Origin: Ottowia flava
GTDB taxonomy: Bacteria > Pseudomonadota > Gammaproteobacteria > Burkholderiales > Burkholderiaceae_C
Direction: 5' to 3'
DNA: 64,000 nt
Assembly: GCF_008017535.1 (NCBI RefSeq)
Contig: NZ_VRUA01000003.1
Coordinates: forward strand, 186,001 to 250,000
The notes beneath the pieces were generated by a model. It did not search any database, was not told the origin of the DNA, and worked only from the letters and a program-made list of their open reading frames with translations. Of the stretch, positions 7,736-18,008 are shown piece after piece (within the stretch, counting starts at the first letter, position 1; each line of letters begins with the position of its first letter). The position numbers and the translations under genes were made by a program.

Positions 7736-9040
7736 ATGAGCACGACCGATCTGCCCCTGGACCCGATTGAAAAGGCGAGCGTGGACGAGCTGCGCGCACT
7801 GCAGTTCGATCGGCTGAAGAAGACGCTGACGCACGCCTACGCCAACTCGCCCGTCTACAAAGCCAAGTTCGACGCCGCCGGTGTGCACCCGGACGATCTG
7901 CAGTCGCTGGCCGACCTGGCCAAGTTCCCGTTCACCACCAAGTCGGATCTGCGCGACAACTACCCGTTCGGCATGTTCGCCGTGCCGCGCGACCAGATCT
8001 CGCGCATCCACGCCAGCAGCGGCACCACGGGCAAGCCCACCGTTGTCGGCTATACGCGCAATGACATCGACACCTGGGCGGGCGTGGTGGCGCGTTCCAT
8101 CCGTGCAGCCGGCGCGCGCAAGGGCGACATGGTGCACATCAGCTACGGCTACGGCCTGTTCACGGGCGGCCTGGGCGCGCACTACGGCGCCGAAAAGCTG
8201 GGCATGACCGTGGTGCCGTTCGGCGGCGGCCAGACCGAGAAGCAGATCCAGCTGTTCCTGGACTTCAAGCCCGACATCATCATGGTCACGCCGAGCTACA
8301 TGCTCGCCGTGGCCGACGAGGTCGAGCGCATGGGCATCGACCCGAAGTCGCTGTCGCTGCGCACCGGCATCTTCGGCGCCGAACCATGGACCAACGAGAT
8401 GCGCAGCGCGCTGGAAGCGCGCATGGGCATCGACGCGGTCGACATCTACGGCTTGTCCGAAGTGATGGGCCCGGGCGTCGCCAGCGAATGCGTTGAAACC
8501 AAGGACGGGCCGACGATCTGGGAAGACCACTTCTACCCCGAGATCATCGACCCGGAGACCGGCGAAGTGCTGCCCGACGGCAGCGAGGGCGAACTCGTCT
8601 TCACCAGCCTGACCAAGGAAGCGCTGCCCATCATCCGTTACCGCACGCGCGACCTCACGCGCCTGCTGCCCGGCACCGCGCGCACCATGCGCCGCATGCA
8701 GAAGATCACGGGCCGCAGCGACGACATGATGATCATCCGCGGCGTGAACGTGTTCCCGACGCAGATCGAGGAGCTGATCCTCAAGCGCGCCGAATTGTCG
8801 CCGCACTACCAGTGCGTGCTGACGCGTGAAGGCCCGATGGACAACCTGAAGGTGCAGGTCGAAACCGCGCCCGGCGTCGACCCGGCCAGCATCGAGGCGC
8901 GCGCCGCTGCCAAGCTGCTGCAGCACGAGATCAAGGTCTACGTGGGCTCGAGCGTCGAGATCGACCTGAAGGGCGAGGGTGGCATCGAGCGCAGCGTGGG
9001 CAAGGCGCGCCGCGTGGTGGATCTGCGCAACAAGCAGTGA
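7736..9040 (+). CDS. paaK: Phenylacetate-CoA ligase
   Basis: 434-residue AMP-forming ligase, the entry step: phenylacetate + ATP + CoA to phenylacetyl-CoA, which also serves as the pathway inducer. It carries the AMP-binding loop SSGTTGKPT (94-102), SYGYGLFTGG, the adenylate motif DIYGLSEVMGPG and the hinge region YRTRDLTRLLPG with GRSDDMMIIRGVNVFP after it, all typical of PaaK. Length is normal. The ATG is preceded by GGAGACACAC. Last gene of the rightward paa operon; a family 1 repeat follows. Confidence 0.95.
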   Translation: MSTTDLPLDPIEKASVDELRALQFDRLKKTLTHAYANSPVYKAKFDAAGVHPDDLQSLADLAKFPFTTKSDLRDNYPFGMFAVPRDQISRIHASSGTTGKPTVVGYTRNDIDTWAGVVARSIRAAGARKGDMVHISYGYGLFTGGLGAHYGAEKLGMTVVPFGGGQTEKQIQLFLDFKPDIIMVTPSYMLAVADEVERMGIDPKSLSLRTGIFGAEPWTNEMRSALEARMGIDAVDIYGLSEVMGPGVASECVETKDGPTIWEDHFYPEIIDPETGEVLPDGSEGELVFTSLTKEALPIIRYRTRDLTRLLPGTARTMRRMQKITGRSDDMMIIRGVNVFPTQIEELILKRAELSPHYQCVLTREGPMDNLKVQVETAPGVDPASIEARAAAKLLQHEIKVYVGSSVEIDLKGEGGIERSVGKARRVVDLRNKQ

Positions 9041-9060
9041 GGCGTAAGACTTGCGATTTC

Positions 9061-9115
9061 AGATGAAATCGGCCTGCAGCCCTACACCGGATTGCGCGAG
9101 CAGCTATCGAATTAA
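9061..9115 (-). repeat. Repeat family 1, copy 4 (reverse)
   Basis: GATGAAATCGGCCTGCAGCC, CTACACC, ATTGCGCGAGCAGCTATC and GAATTAA; lies between the convergent paaK and ampD. No separate hairpin terminator is visible in this 112-bp gap. Confidence 0.8.
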
Positions 9116-9152
9116 CAGTAAATAGCATGCCCAGCGACACCGTCGATCGCGC

Positions 9153-9726
9153 TCACGCATGGCCGATGTGCGCCGGTGCCCAGTGCAGCGCCCGCTGCAG
9201 GCGCGGCCAGTCGAAGCCAGGCCCCGGGTCGTGCTTGCGGCCCGGCGCCACGTGTTCGTGGCCGGCGATGTCGGTGATGGGGTAGCGCTGGCGCAGCGCC
9301 TGGATCAGGCGTGCCAGGCGCTCGTATTGCCGCGCCGTGAAGCGTTCGCCTTCCAGGCCTTCCAGCTCCACGCCGACCGAATAGTCGTTGCAGTTGTCGC
9401 GTCCGCGAAAGCTGGAGCGGCCCGCGTGCCAGGCCCGGTCGTCGACGCTGACGAACTGCCACAGCACCCCGGTGCGGCGCACGTAGAAGTGGGCCGAAAC
9501 TTCCATGCCGCGGATCTGCTGGAAGTACGGGTGCGCGTCCCAGTCCAATCGGTTGGTGAATAGCGCCTGCACCTCGTCGCCACCGTAGCGCCCGGGCGGC
9601 AGGCTGATCGAATGCACGACCACCAGGTCGATGGCTGCAGCGGGTGGCCGCGGCCCGAAGTTGGGCGAGGGCAGGGCGCGCGCGCGGCGGTACCAGCCGC
9701 CTGACCAGAGGGGGCTGGCGGGCGCT

Positions 9727-9740
<14 letters not shown>
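9153..9740 (-). CDS. ampD: 1,6-anhydro-N-acetylmuramyl-L-alanine amidase
   Basis: 195-residue cytoplasmic zinc amidase of the Amidase_2 fold. It cuts the peptide from 1,6-anhydroMurNAc-peptides during wall recycling and so controls the AmpR inducer level. Zinc-site motifs are VVVHSISLPPG (His 43), HAGRSSFRGRDNCND, and GHEHVAPGRKHDPG with the second His and the Asp. The start chosen is MATAEAPASP at 9740, which overlaps the end of pilR by 14 nt; the frame runs further upstream inside pilR but that part is not AmpD-like. It is the last gene of the ypjD-pilS-pilR operon. Confidence 0.9.
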
Positions 9741-11292
<1,552 letters not shown>

Positions 11293-11293
11293 G

Positions 11294-13033
11294 TCAAACA
11301 GCGGGGTCCATGAAAGTCGTCGTGTAAGCGCCGGGTGCACGCCGAAAGCTCACGAAAAACTCGTTGCCGGCCACTGGCGAGCCTCGCTGGATGCGTTCCG
11401 TCCGCTCGTAGCCCATGTTCGCGCCATGGCGCTCGCACAGTTCACGGCAGATAAAAAGGCCCAGACCGCTGGAGCGACTCTCCGAGGAGAAGAATGGCTC
11501 GAACAGATGGCGCCGCACGCTTGGCTCCAGCGGCGCGCCGTCACTCCACACCATCAGCAGCACGGGGCCGTGGCGAATCGCCTGGGTGGACACCTGAATG
11601 GCCGCTTCGCGCCGCGTGGCATACCGCGCAGCGTTGTCGAGCAGGTTCACCAGGATCCGACGCAGGTGTTCTGGCGCGAACTGCACCGCCACATCGCCCT
11701 CCGGCAGCCCCAGGTGCACCTGAAGCCGCGAGCCAGCGCCGTGCTGTGCAGCCCATTCCGCGCAAAAGCCTGCCACCGCGGCGTCGAGGTCCAGCGCATG
11801 GTCAGCGAAAGGCTCTGACTGGCCCTGCGCACGCACGATGTCCAGCACGTCGTCGACGATGTGGCCGAGCCGGTCGGCGTTCTGACGCACCATGGCGGTC
11901 AGCCGCAACTGGCCTGGCGCGCTGAGGTCTTCTTCGAGCAGTGCGTTGGCCTGGCTGATGGCGGCCAGAGGGTTGCGGATCTCGTGGGCCACGGCGGCGG
12001 ACATGCGTCCCATCGCCGCCAGTTTCTCGGTGCGCAGCTGGGCCTCCATCTCGCGCAGGTCCTGCAGAAACATCACGCAGAGGCAGCGGCCACTGTCGCC
12101 CACCGTGGGCGTGCGCTGGGTGCGCACCTGCAGGCGACTGCTATGGCGGTCTTCGTGGTGCAGGGTGATCTCGATGCCGTCGATGGGTTCGTCCTCGAAG
12201 GTCTCACGGGCAATGTGGACCAACTGGACCCAGGCCGGGTTGTCGTCCAGCACGAACTGGTCGGGCGTGACTTCCCGGTCGGACCCCAGCATCAACCGCG
12301 CTGCCGGGTTGGCCGTGCGCACCAGGTAATCGGTATCGACCACCAGCACGCCATCGTCCATGGCGTCGATCACCATCCCGTTGACGAGCGACTGGACCTG
12401 GGCCTCAATCCGGTTGCGCCTGGCCGAACCTTCCTCCCGTGCGAGGCGCATGGCCAACTGGTTGGTCAGCAGAGCCAGGATCAGCAGGCCTCCCCCGGTA
12501 AGCCCCGCCTGTGCCATGTCGGTGGTGCTGCCCCAGCGGTCAAGGTCGGCGCTCCAGACCACCTGGCCCAGCAGGGCCAAGGTGACGAGGGCGGCTGTGC
12601 CCAGGGCCAGCGCGCGCGTGCCCATGATGGCGCTCATCAGCACCGGCAAGGCCAGCAGCGGAGTGTAGTTGACCCCGACGCTCTGCAGCGACTGCAGGGC
12701 GACGAAGAACAGCAGGTCCGCGCCGACCGTGTAGAGCCACTGCGCGTCGAATGGACGTCCTGGGCCCTGGGGGTGGGCGACGGTGCGCACCAGGATGGTG
12801 AGCACAAGGTAGGCCACGCAGGCGACAAGCACCCACTGCGGTAATGGGCGACCCCAGATGTGCACCGTCAGGTGCATGCCGAGGATAACCACCGCCATCA
12901 GGATTCGGGCGGACATGAAGGCCGTCCACAGTCGGGTGAATCCCGGCAGTTCGGCATCGCCCAGGCGGCGCGGGTCCGCACCAGGCACCATAGTCGGTGG
13001 CGCGGTCGCGCCGAAACGCCCCAGGGCGTTCAT
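11294..13033 (-). CDS. pilS: Type IV pilus sensor histidine kinase
   Basis: 579 residues. Six membrane segments lie in residues ~35-195, then a PAS-like domain (GMVIDAMDDGVLVVDTDY, ~219-330), the dimerisation/phosphoacceptor helix with His 350 (AAVAHEIRNPLAAI), and the ATPase domain (N box VNLLDNAARYA, G box SSGLGLFICREL). PilS reads pilin levels in the membrane and phosphorylates PilR. The ATG overlaps the stop of the upstream small gene (ATGA). The length, a little above ~530, comes from an N-terminal extension. Confidence 0.92.
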   Translation of the reverse strand: MNALGRFGATAPPTMVPGADPRRLGDAELPGFTRLWTAFMSARILMAVVILGMHLTVHIWGRPLPQWVLVACVAYLVLTILVRTVAHPQGPGRPFDAQWLYTVGADLLFFVALQSLQSVGVNYTPLLALPVLMSAIMGTRALALGTAALVTLALLGQVVWSADLDRWGSTTDMAQAGLTGGGLLILALLTNQLAMRLAREEGSARRNRIEAQVQSLVNGMVIDAMDDGVLVVDTDYLVRTANPAARLMLGSDREVTPDQFVLDDNPAWVQLVHIARETFEDEPIDGIEITLHHEDRHSSRLQVRTQRTPTVGDSGRCLCVMFLQDLREMEAQLRTEKLAAMGRMSAAVAHEIRNPLAAISQANALLEEDLSAPGQLRLTAMVRQNADRLGHIVDDVLDIVRAQGQSEPFADHALDLDAAVAGFCAEWAAQHGAGSRLQVHLGLPEGDVAVQFAPEHLRRILVNLLDNAARYATRREAAIQVSTQAIRHGPVLLMVWSDGAPLEPSVRRHLFEPFFSSESRSSGLGLFICRELCERHGANMGYERTERIQRGSPVAGNEFFVSFRRAPGAYTTTFMDPAV

Positions 13034-13257
13034 GCGCCTTCGCTCTCGCGGCGGTGCAAGGGGGAGCAGTAACTGCCGTGCTGTCCCACCACCGCTTCGT
13101 TGCCCGGCACGTGGGTGCCGCAGTGGGCGCAGCGCACCATCGGCAGGGCCTTGACCTGCCGGCGCGGCGTGGCGGCATTGCGCAGGGCACGGGCGCGGCC
13201 CCGCTGCCACAGCCAGACACCGGCCGCCACCGCCAGCAAAACGATCAGCAGCTTCAT
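13030..13257 (-). CDS. Small membrane-anchored Cys-pair protein (PP0621-like)
   Basis: 75 residues: one N-terminal membrane helix (MKLLIVLLAVAAGVWLWQ), a basic linker, and a C-terminal metal-binding-like knuckle CAHCGTHVPGNEAVVGQHGSYCSPLH with CxxC plus C and two His. It overlaps ypjD (start) and pilS (stop) by 4 nt each, so it is co-translated. Proteins of this size occur before pilS in many Betaproteobacteria; the role is unknown. The cysteine pattern suggests zinc or redox function, which is inference. Confidence 0.75.
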   Translation of the reverse strand: MKLLIVLLAVAAGVWLWQRGRARALRNAATPRRQVKALPMVRCAHCGTHVPGNEAVVGQHGSYCSPLHRRESEGA

Positions 13258-14063
13258 GCCACGCGCCCCAGCAGCACTTCCAGCACGAAGCGCGAGCCGA
13301 CGTAGCCAAACAGCAGCAGCGCCGCCCCCGCATACAGCACGCGCACCGCGCGCCGCCCACGCCAGCCCAGGCGCCAGCGGCCGATCAGCAGCACGGCGAA
13401 GGTGATCCACGACAGCACCGTGAAGATGCGCTTGTGGTCCCAACGCCAACCGACATGGCTGGCGCCGTACAGCTGCTCGCCGAAGAAGGTGCCCGCGATC
13501 AGCGTCAGCGTCAGCAGCACGAAGCCGGCGCCGACGAAGCGGAACATCAGCCGCTCCAGCGTCAGCAGCGGCACGCCGCCTTCCACCGCCTGCGACGCGG
13601 CGCGCATCTGGTGTTCGGCGCGCGTCATCAGCCAGCCATGGGCGACAGCGGCGGCGAACATGCCATAGGCCGCGATGCCCAGCGCCCAGTGCAGCGGCAG
13701 CAGGGGCGACGAGGTGTGCGGCAGTGCGGTGCCCGGAAACAGCAGCGCCAGGACGACGGCCACGGCGCCAAAGCCGGCCAGGGCCCAGCGTGCACGCATC
13801 TGCGGGTACAGCTGGCTTTCGACCGCGTACACCGTCAGCGCCAGCCACACGGTGATCGACAGCGCCGGCGCAAAACCGAAGCGGGGCGGCCCATCCAACA
13901 GGTTGTAGGCCAGCAGCAGACCGTGCAACAGCCAGGCCAGCAGCAGCACGCGCCGCGCGCCCACGCCGCCCATGGCGCGTGCGCCCAGGGCGGGCACGGC
14001 GTAGGCCAGCGCGGCCGCGGCGCTGAGCAGCAGGCCGAGGGGGGAGGCGCTGGCTAGAATCAT
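13254..14063 (-). CDS. ypjD: CcsA/CcmC-type inner membrane protein (YpjD family)
   Basis: 269-residue polytopic membrane protein of the cytochrome c assembly family, with about eight helices. The relative of the heme-handling WWD region is GASHVGWRWDHKRIFTVLSW near residue 210, which has only part of the WGxxWxWD pattern, so heme export is uncertain. First gene of the operon ypjD-small protein-pilS-pilR-ampD, with each junction overlapping or nearly so. ATG at 14063 chosen; a TTG two codons upstream is less likely. It is 96 bp from divergent ffh. Confidence 0.82.
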   Translation of the reverse strand: MILASASPLGLLLSAAAALAYAVPALGARAMGGVGARRVLLLAWLLHGLLLAYNLLDGPPRFGFAPALSITVWLALTVYAVESQLYPQMRARWALAGFGAVAVVLALLFPGTALPHTSSPLLPLHWALGIAAYGMFAAAVAHGWLMTRAEHQMRAASQAVEGGVPLLTLERLMFRFVGAGFVLLTLTLIAGTFFGEQLYGASHVGWRWDHKRIFTVLSWITFAVLLIGRWRLGWRGRRAVRVLYAGAALLLFGYVGSRFVLEVLLGRVA

Positions 14064-14159
14064 GGGCAAAGTTTAGCGGTTTGGCCCTCGCTTCCGAGGG
14101 CACGCACCGCCTTCATCCGGCTTTTTCCACGCACTGCGACCGCAAGCTGCGTTTTGCTC

Positions 14160-15578
14160 ATGGCCACTGCCCTTACCGACAAACTCTCCAGCCTGGTCAA
14201 GAAGATTTCCGGCCAGGCCCGGATCACCGAAGCCAACGTGCAGGACATGCTGCGCGAAGTGCGCATGGCGCTGCTCGAAGCCGACGTCGCCCTGCCCGTG
14301 GTGCGCGACTTCATCGCCCGCGTCAAGGACAAGGCGCTGGGCCAGGAAGTGCTGGGCAGCCTGAAGCCCGGGCAGGCGCTGGTCGGCATCGTCAACCGCG
14401 AGCTCGCCGCCACCATGGGCGAGGGCATCAGCGACCTGAACCTGGCCGCCCAACCGCCCGCCATCATCCTGATGGCTGGCCTGCAGGGTTCGGGCAAAAC
14501 GACCACCACCGCCAAGCTGGCGCGCCACCTGGTGCAAAAGCGCAAGAAGAAGGTGCTGACGGTGTCGGGCGACGTGTACCGCCCCGCCGCCATCGAACAG
14601 CTCAAGACCGTCACCGGACAGGCCGGCGCCGACTGGTTCCCTTCCACGCCCGACCAAAAGCCGCTCGACATCGCCCGCGCCGCGCTCACGCACGCCAAGA
14701 CGCACTTCTACGACGTGCTGATCGTCGACACGGCCGGCCGCCTGGCGATTGACGAAGCGCTGATGCAGGAGATCAAGACCCTGCACGGCGCGCTGAACCC
14801 GGTCGAAACCCTGTTCGTGGTCGACGCCATGCAGGGCCAGGACGCGGCCAACACCGCCAAAGCCTTCAAGGACGCGCTGCCGCTGACGGGCATTGTGCTG
14901 ACCAAGATGGACGGCGATTCGCGCGGCGGCGCGGCGCTGTCGGTGCGGCAGGTGACGGGCGCACCGATCAAGTTCGCCGGCGTTAGCGAAAAGATCGATG
15001 GGCTGGAGGTGTTCGACGCTGAACGCCACGCCGGGCGCATCCTGGGCATGGGCGACGTGGTGGCGCTGGTCGAGCAGGTCACCGCCAACGTCGACATTGA
15101 GGCGGCCAAGAAGCTGGCGGACAAGGTCAAAAGCGGCAGCGGGTTTGATTTGCAGGACTTTCTGGGTCAGCTGCAGCAGATGAAGCAGATGGGCGGCCTC
15201 GGCAGCCTGATGGACAAGCTGCCCACGCAGATCGCCAACAAGGCCACCGACGCCGACCTGACCCGCGCCGAAAAGGACATCCGCCGCAAGGAAGGCATCA
15301 TCAACAGCATGACGGCGCAAGAGCGCAAGAAGCCCGAGTTGCTGAAGGCCAGCCGCAAGCGCCGCATCGCCGCCGGCGCTGGCGTGCACGTGCAGGAGGT
15401 CAACCGCCTGCTCAAGGAATTCGAGCAGATGCAGGGGATGATGAAGCAGATGAAGGGCGGCGGCCTGATGAAGATGATGAAGCGCCTGGGCGGCATGAAA
15501 GGCCTGATGGGCGGCGGAGGCATGCCGCCCCTGCCGCCGGGCATGGGCGGCACGGGCGGGGGCAAGTTGCCGTTCTGA
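14160..15578 (+). CDS. ffh: Signal recognition particle protein
   Basis: 472-residue SRP GTPase that binds signal anchors of inner-membrane proteins and delivers ribosomes to FtsY. N domain ~1-95, G domain with GLQGSGKTT (107-115), DTAGR and TKMDGDSRGG, then the Met-rich M domain (QQMKQMGGLGSLMDKL; EQMQGMMKQMKGGG; MKMMKRLGGMKG) that binds 4.5S RNA and the signal peptide. ATG at 14160 (MATALTDKLSS) is preferred over the TTG two codons upstream. A family 1 repeat follows. Confidence 0.97.
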   Translation: MATALTDKLSSLVKKISGQARITEANVQDMLREVRMALLEADVALPVVRDFIARVKDKALGQEVLGSLKPGQALVGIVNRELAATMGEGISDLNLAAQPPAIILMAGLQGSGKTTTTAKLARHLVQKRKKKVLTVSGDVYRPAAIEQLKTVTGQAGADWFPSTPDQKPLDIARAALTHAKTHFYDVLIVDTAGRLAIDEALMQEIKTLHGALNPVETLFVVDAMQGQDAANTAKAFKDALPLTGIVLTKMDGDSRGGAALSVRQVTGAPIKFAGVSEKIDGLEVFDAERHAGRILGMGDVVALVEQVTANVDIEAAKKLADKVKSGSGFDLQDFLGQLQQMKQMGGLGSLMDKLPTQIANKATDADLTRAEKDIRRKEGIINSMTAQERKKPELLKASRKRRIAAGAGVHVQEVNRLLKEFEQMQGMMKQMKGGGLMKMMKRLGGMKGLMGGGGMPPLPPGMGGTGGGKLPF

Positions 15579-15622
15579 ACGCGCGGGGCTGCATCGGCCT
15601 GCGTGGCCTTAGTCACCCAGCA

Positions 15623-15684
15623 GATTTAAGGCCGAATGAGGCTGCGGGCCTACAGGCACCAGCGCAGGCAGCTATCTAATTAGA
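15623..15684 (-). repeat. Repeat family 1, copy 5 (reverse, holds VOC stop codon)
   Basis: GATTTAAGGCCGAATGAGGC, GGGCCTACAGGCACCAGCGC and AGGCAGCTATCTAATTAGA. The stop codon of the leftward VOC gene (15676-15678) lies inside the AGCTATCTAATTAGA end. Confidence 0.8.
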
Positions 15685-16098
15685 AGCGTCCGCGTACTGT
15701 GCCTGGAACGCCGCGGTGGGCTGAATCGGCGTGATCACGTCGATCATCACGCCGTCCGGGTCCTGGGTGATGAAGTGGCGCTGGCCGAAATCCTCGTCGC
15801 GCAGCGGCAGCAGGATCGGCAGGCCCTGAGCGCACGCGCGGGCGTACTCGGCGTCGACGTCGGCCACCTCGAAGTTCAGCAGCAGGCCGCCGGTGACCGC
15901 GTGGCGCCGCGGCGCAGGAATCGTTGCGTGCCCGCGCAGCAGCACCGCCAGGTTGACGGATTCATCCTCGCTCGACTGCAGGTGCACGTACCAGTCGCTT
16001 TCAAACAGCGGCTGAAAGCGCAGGTGGCGCGTGTAAAAGTGCGCGGCGCGGGCCACGTCGTCGGTCATCAGCACGGGGTAGAACTGGGTGCAGCGCAT
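15676..16098 (-). CDS. VOC/glyoxalase-fold protein
   Basis: 140-residue single-domain vicinal-oxygen-chelate protein with two beta-alpha-beta-beta-beta halves: [20 protein letters not shown] then [20 protein letters not shown] and [19 protein letters not shown]. Members are dioxygenases, isomerases or antibiotic-binding proteins. The substrate cannot be told, and a clear set of metal ligands is not evident. The start follows CAGGAGACACCG. Divergent from a TetR gene across 71 bp with two operator copies, so it is probably repressed by that TetR until a small molecule appears. The stop codon is made by repeat copy 5. Confidence 0.82.
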   Translation of the reverse strand: MRCTQFYPVLMTDDVARAAHFYTRHLRFQPLFESDWYVHLQSSEDESVNLAVLLRGHATIPAPRRHAVTGGLLLNFEVADVDAEYARACAQGLPILLPLRDEDFGQRHFITQDPDGVMIDVITPIQPTAAFQAQYADASN

Positions 16099-16124
16099 CG
16101 GTGTCTCCTGAGAAATCGATAAAA

Positions 16125-16172
16125 CATACAATCTGAATGTACGTAAATTAAAACATACAGGCTGAATGTATG
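16125..16172. promoter_or_regulatory. Two tandem operators for the TetR regulator
   Basis: Two 19-bp palindromes in direct repeat: CATACA-N7-TGTACG (16125-16143) and CATACA-N7-TGTATG (16154-16172), with near-identical centres (ATCTGAA / GGCTGAA) and 29 bp apart. The second overlaps the tetR start codon. This fits autorepression and control of the divergent VOC gene. Confidence 0.75.
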
Positions 16173-16844
16173 CAACGAAAACCCGAGCCCGCGAAACGCT
16201 CTGAACGCCGCGCCAACGCCGAGCGCACCGAAGCCACCCAGGCCGCGCTGATCGCCGCGGCGCGCGCATTGTTCGTGGACAAGGGCTACGCCGGCACCAG
16301 CACACCCGACATCGCCGCCGCTGCGCAGGTGACGCGCGGCGCGCTCTACCACCACTACGCGGACAAGGCGGACTTGCTGTACGCCGCCGCCGGCCAGGCG
16401 GCGGACGAGGTCGCCGCCGAGATCGCCCAGGCCGGCGGCACAGGCGCCACGCCTCTGCAGGCGCTGGCCGACGGCGCCGAGCGCTACTTCGCCGCCATGG
16501 CGCAGCACGGCCGCGCGCGCCTGCTGCTGCTGGATGCGCCCGCAGTGCTCTCGCCCGAGCGCCTGCGCGCGCTCAGCGACCGCGCCGGCGTGGCAGAACT
16601 GCTGGTTGGCCTGCGGGCGGCGCTGGAGGCTGCTCCCGACTCGGCGGTGGCGCCCAGGACCCCTGGTAGCGTCAGCGAGGAGGTCCAGCTGCGTGTGCTG
16701 GCAGAACTCCTGTCCGCCGCCTTTGACCGTGCCGCGCTGGCCATCGCCGAGGGCGCCCTGGCCGCGCCTTACATGGCAGCAATGCGCGCTCTGCTCGCCA
16801 GCGTTGTGGGGCAGGGCGCCGCGTCTTGGCGCAATCTTGATTGA
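16170..16844 (+). CDS. TetR-family transcriptional repressor
   Basis: 224 residues. The N-terminal helix-turn-helix is typical of Tet[21 protein letters not shown], then [20 protein letters not shown] (~residues 32-75). The C-terminal ligand-binding domain is Ala-rich and not diagnostic. Probably represses itself and the divergent VOC gene through the twin operators; its ATG is the last half-site of operator 2. The ligand is unknown. Confidence 0.88.
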   Translation: MQRKPEPAKRSERRANAERTEATQAALIAAARALFVDKGYAGTSTPDIAAAAQVTRGALYHHYADKADLLYAAAGQAADEVAAEIAQAGGTGATPLQALADGAERYFAAMAQHGRARLLLLDAPAVLSPERLRALSDRAGVAELLVGLRAALEAAPDSAVAPRTPGSVSEEVQLRVLAELLSAAFDRAALAIAEGALAAPYMAAMRALLASVVGQGAASWRNLD

Positions 16845-16899
16845 GATCCCAAATGCGCGTCAGCCCTACAGCAATCGGCGCAGGCAGCTATGAAAAAGA
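16845..16899 (-). repeat. Repeat family 1, copy 6 (reverse)
   Basis: GATCCCAAATGCGCGTCAGC, CCTACAGCAATCGGCGC and AGGCAGCTATGAAAAAG, directly after the tetR stop (16844). Confidence 0.75.
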
Positions 16900-16978
16900 T
16901 TGTAAATTGGAGCTCATGCTTCGCTCAGCAGCCTTATCTTCTGCCCTTGTTCGCGCCGGCGACACGCCGTTTCTTGCT

Positions 16979-17260
16979 ATGCACAGTTTGATCACCAGCG
17001 CCCGCGCGGCCACCCGAGTCGCCGCCCTCACCGCCCCGCTCGTCCTCATCGGCTGCGGCCTGCGTGTCGGCTCCAGCGCGTCGCCCAACGCCGCGGTGCA
17101 AATGGCCAACCCGGCGTCCACCTACTGCGTTCAACAAGGCGGCCAACTGCGCATCCAGAAAGACGCAGTTGGCAACGAGAGCGGCCTGTGCACGCTGCCC
17201 GATGGCAGGGTGATGGACGAATGGGCGCTGTTCCGGCGCGATCATCCGGCGGTCGAATAA
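16979..17260 (+). CDS. DUF333 lipoprotein
   Basis: 93 residues: lipoprotein signal with lipobox LIGC (Cys 26), then the DUF333 pattern NPASTYCVQQGGQLRIQ, GLCTLPDGRVMDEWALFR with two Cys likely paired. Such proteins are sometimes labelled hemolysin-like, without good evidence; the role is unknown. The start is chosen for a normal-length signal peptide. An in-frame ATG at 16916 has a GGAG 3 nt before it and would give 21 extra residues, so the start is uncertain. Probably a single gene. Confidence 0.75.
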   Translation: MHSLITSARAATRVAALTAPLVLIGCGLRVGSSASPNAAVQMANPASTYCVQQGGQLRIQKDAVGNESGLCTLPDGRVMDEWALFRRDHPAVE

Positions 17261-17279
17261 AAATAGGCGCCGCGGTCGC

Positions 17280-17572
17280 TCACCCCCAGGCCAGGGCGCG
17301 CACCAGCGCCGCCGCGCCCGCGCCCAGCACCGGCACCGGCACCGGCACCGCAAGAACGGCAGGCGCGCGTCCAGCGCCAGTTGCTGGCCGTTGGAGACAG
17401 CGTCCAACGCGGTCAAGGCCGCCAGCAGCGCGACGGTCAAGGCGCCGGTCATGCGCGCGCTGCGCAACCAGCCGGCGGGCATCAGGTAGCCGGTCAGTTT
17501 GGTGGCGTAGGCGGCGCAGGCCAGCAGCAGCCAGAGCCACAGGGCGTTGCCGGACTGGATGGCGTCCGTCAT
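17280..17572 (-). pseudogene. azlD: Frameshifted AzlD-type branched-chain amino acid exporter subunit
   Basis: The N-terminal two thirds (MTDAIQSGNALWLWLLLACA, YATKLTGYLMPAGW, then LTVALLAALTAL and QQLALDARLP) read well as AzlD, the small partner of AzlC in amino acid export. After DARLP this frame runs into an Arg/Cys-rich tail, while the expected C-terminus (LGAGAAALVRALAWG, stop at 17280) is in another frame. At the junction is a hexanucleotide array (17328-17350), and about 10 residues of the usual final helix appear missing. No azlC lies beside it. Best read as an inactivated remnant; a sequencing error in the array is the alternative. Confidence 0.55.
17328..17350. repeat. Hexanucleotide tandem array in azlD
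   Basis: CGGCAC repeated almost four times (CAC-CGGCAC-CGGCAC-CGGCAC-CG), at the point where the azlD frame breaks. Gain or loss of one 6-bp unit would not shift the frame, so the break needs an extra indel nearby. Confidence 0.8.
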
Positions 17573-18008
17573 CGCGCTGCCTTGTCGGCGGGCGCCGGCT
17601 CGGGCGGGCGCGGACTCTTTCCACAAGCGCAGGGCAGCGCGGATCATGGCGGCGGATTGTGGTGAGCCGGGTAGGGCGGCGGCGCGGCCCGGTGGGATCT
17701 ACCGAGCGCCTTGGATAGAGGAAGAATAGGCCGTTGGCTTTAGAGGAATCTGCGCGGAAAGCTATCAAAAAAAGAGTTTCCGGCGCAAGGGTAGCGCGCG
17801 ACGGACTCCTGGCGGGCGCGGTCGTGCGTGGGGATCGGTCGCAGGCGGTTGACCGCGTTACGGGGAGCGCCGGCGGGGCGTTCTGCGCGCACACAGGCAG
17901 GCACCCGCGCTCGGCCGGCATGGTGGCCCCTTCATTCGCTTTCTCGCCGGGCTCCAGCCGCGCCCGTGCGCAGTGCCGCGCGCCTGTGCACGGGCGCGGA
18001 GCCCCAGC
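17573..18008. other. 436-bp stretch without a credible gene
   Basis: Between the azlD remnant and the thioredoxin-like gene. The azlD frame stays open to 17647 on the minus strand but that part is not recognisable. It holds repeat copy 7 (17724-17773); the rest is GC-rich with no protein-like frame, hairpin terminator or operator that I can support. It may be the decayed site of azlC. Confidence 0.5.
17724..17773 (-). repeat. Repeat family 1, copy 7 (reverse)
   Basis: GAATAGGCCGTTGGCTTTAG, AGGAATCTGCGCGGAAAGC and TATCAAAAAAA. The middle is diverged from the other copies. Confidence 0.65.

Noticed and set aside
7130-8926. Long minus-strand frame opposite paaI and paaK
   Set aside because: Antisense shadow with the same His/Gln/Arg/Val-rich composition; paaI and paaK account for the DNA.
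15676-16305. N-terminal extension of the VOC protein running through the divergent operator region
   Set aside because: It would cover both operators and part of tetR; the ATG at 16098 has a strong ribosome site and fits the domain start.
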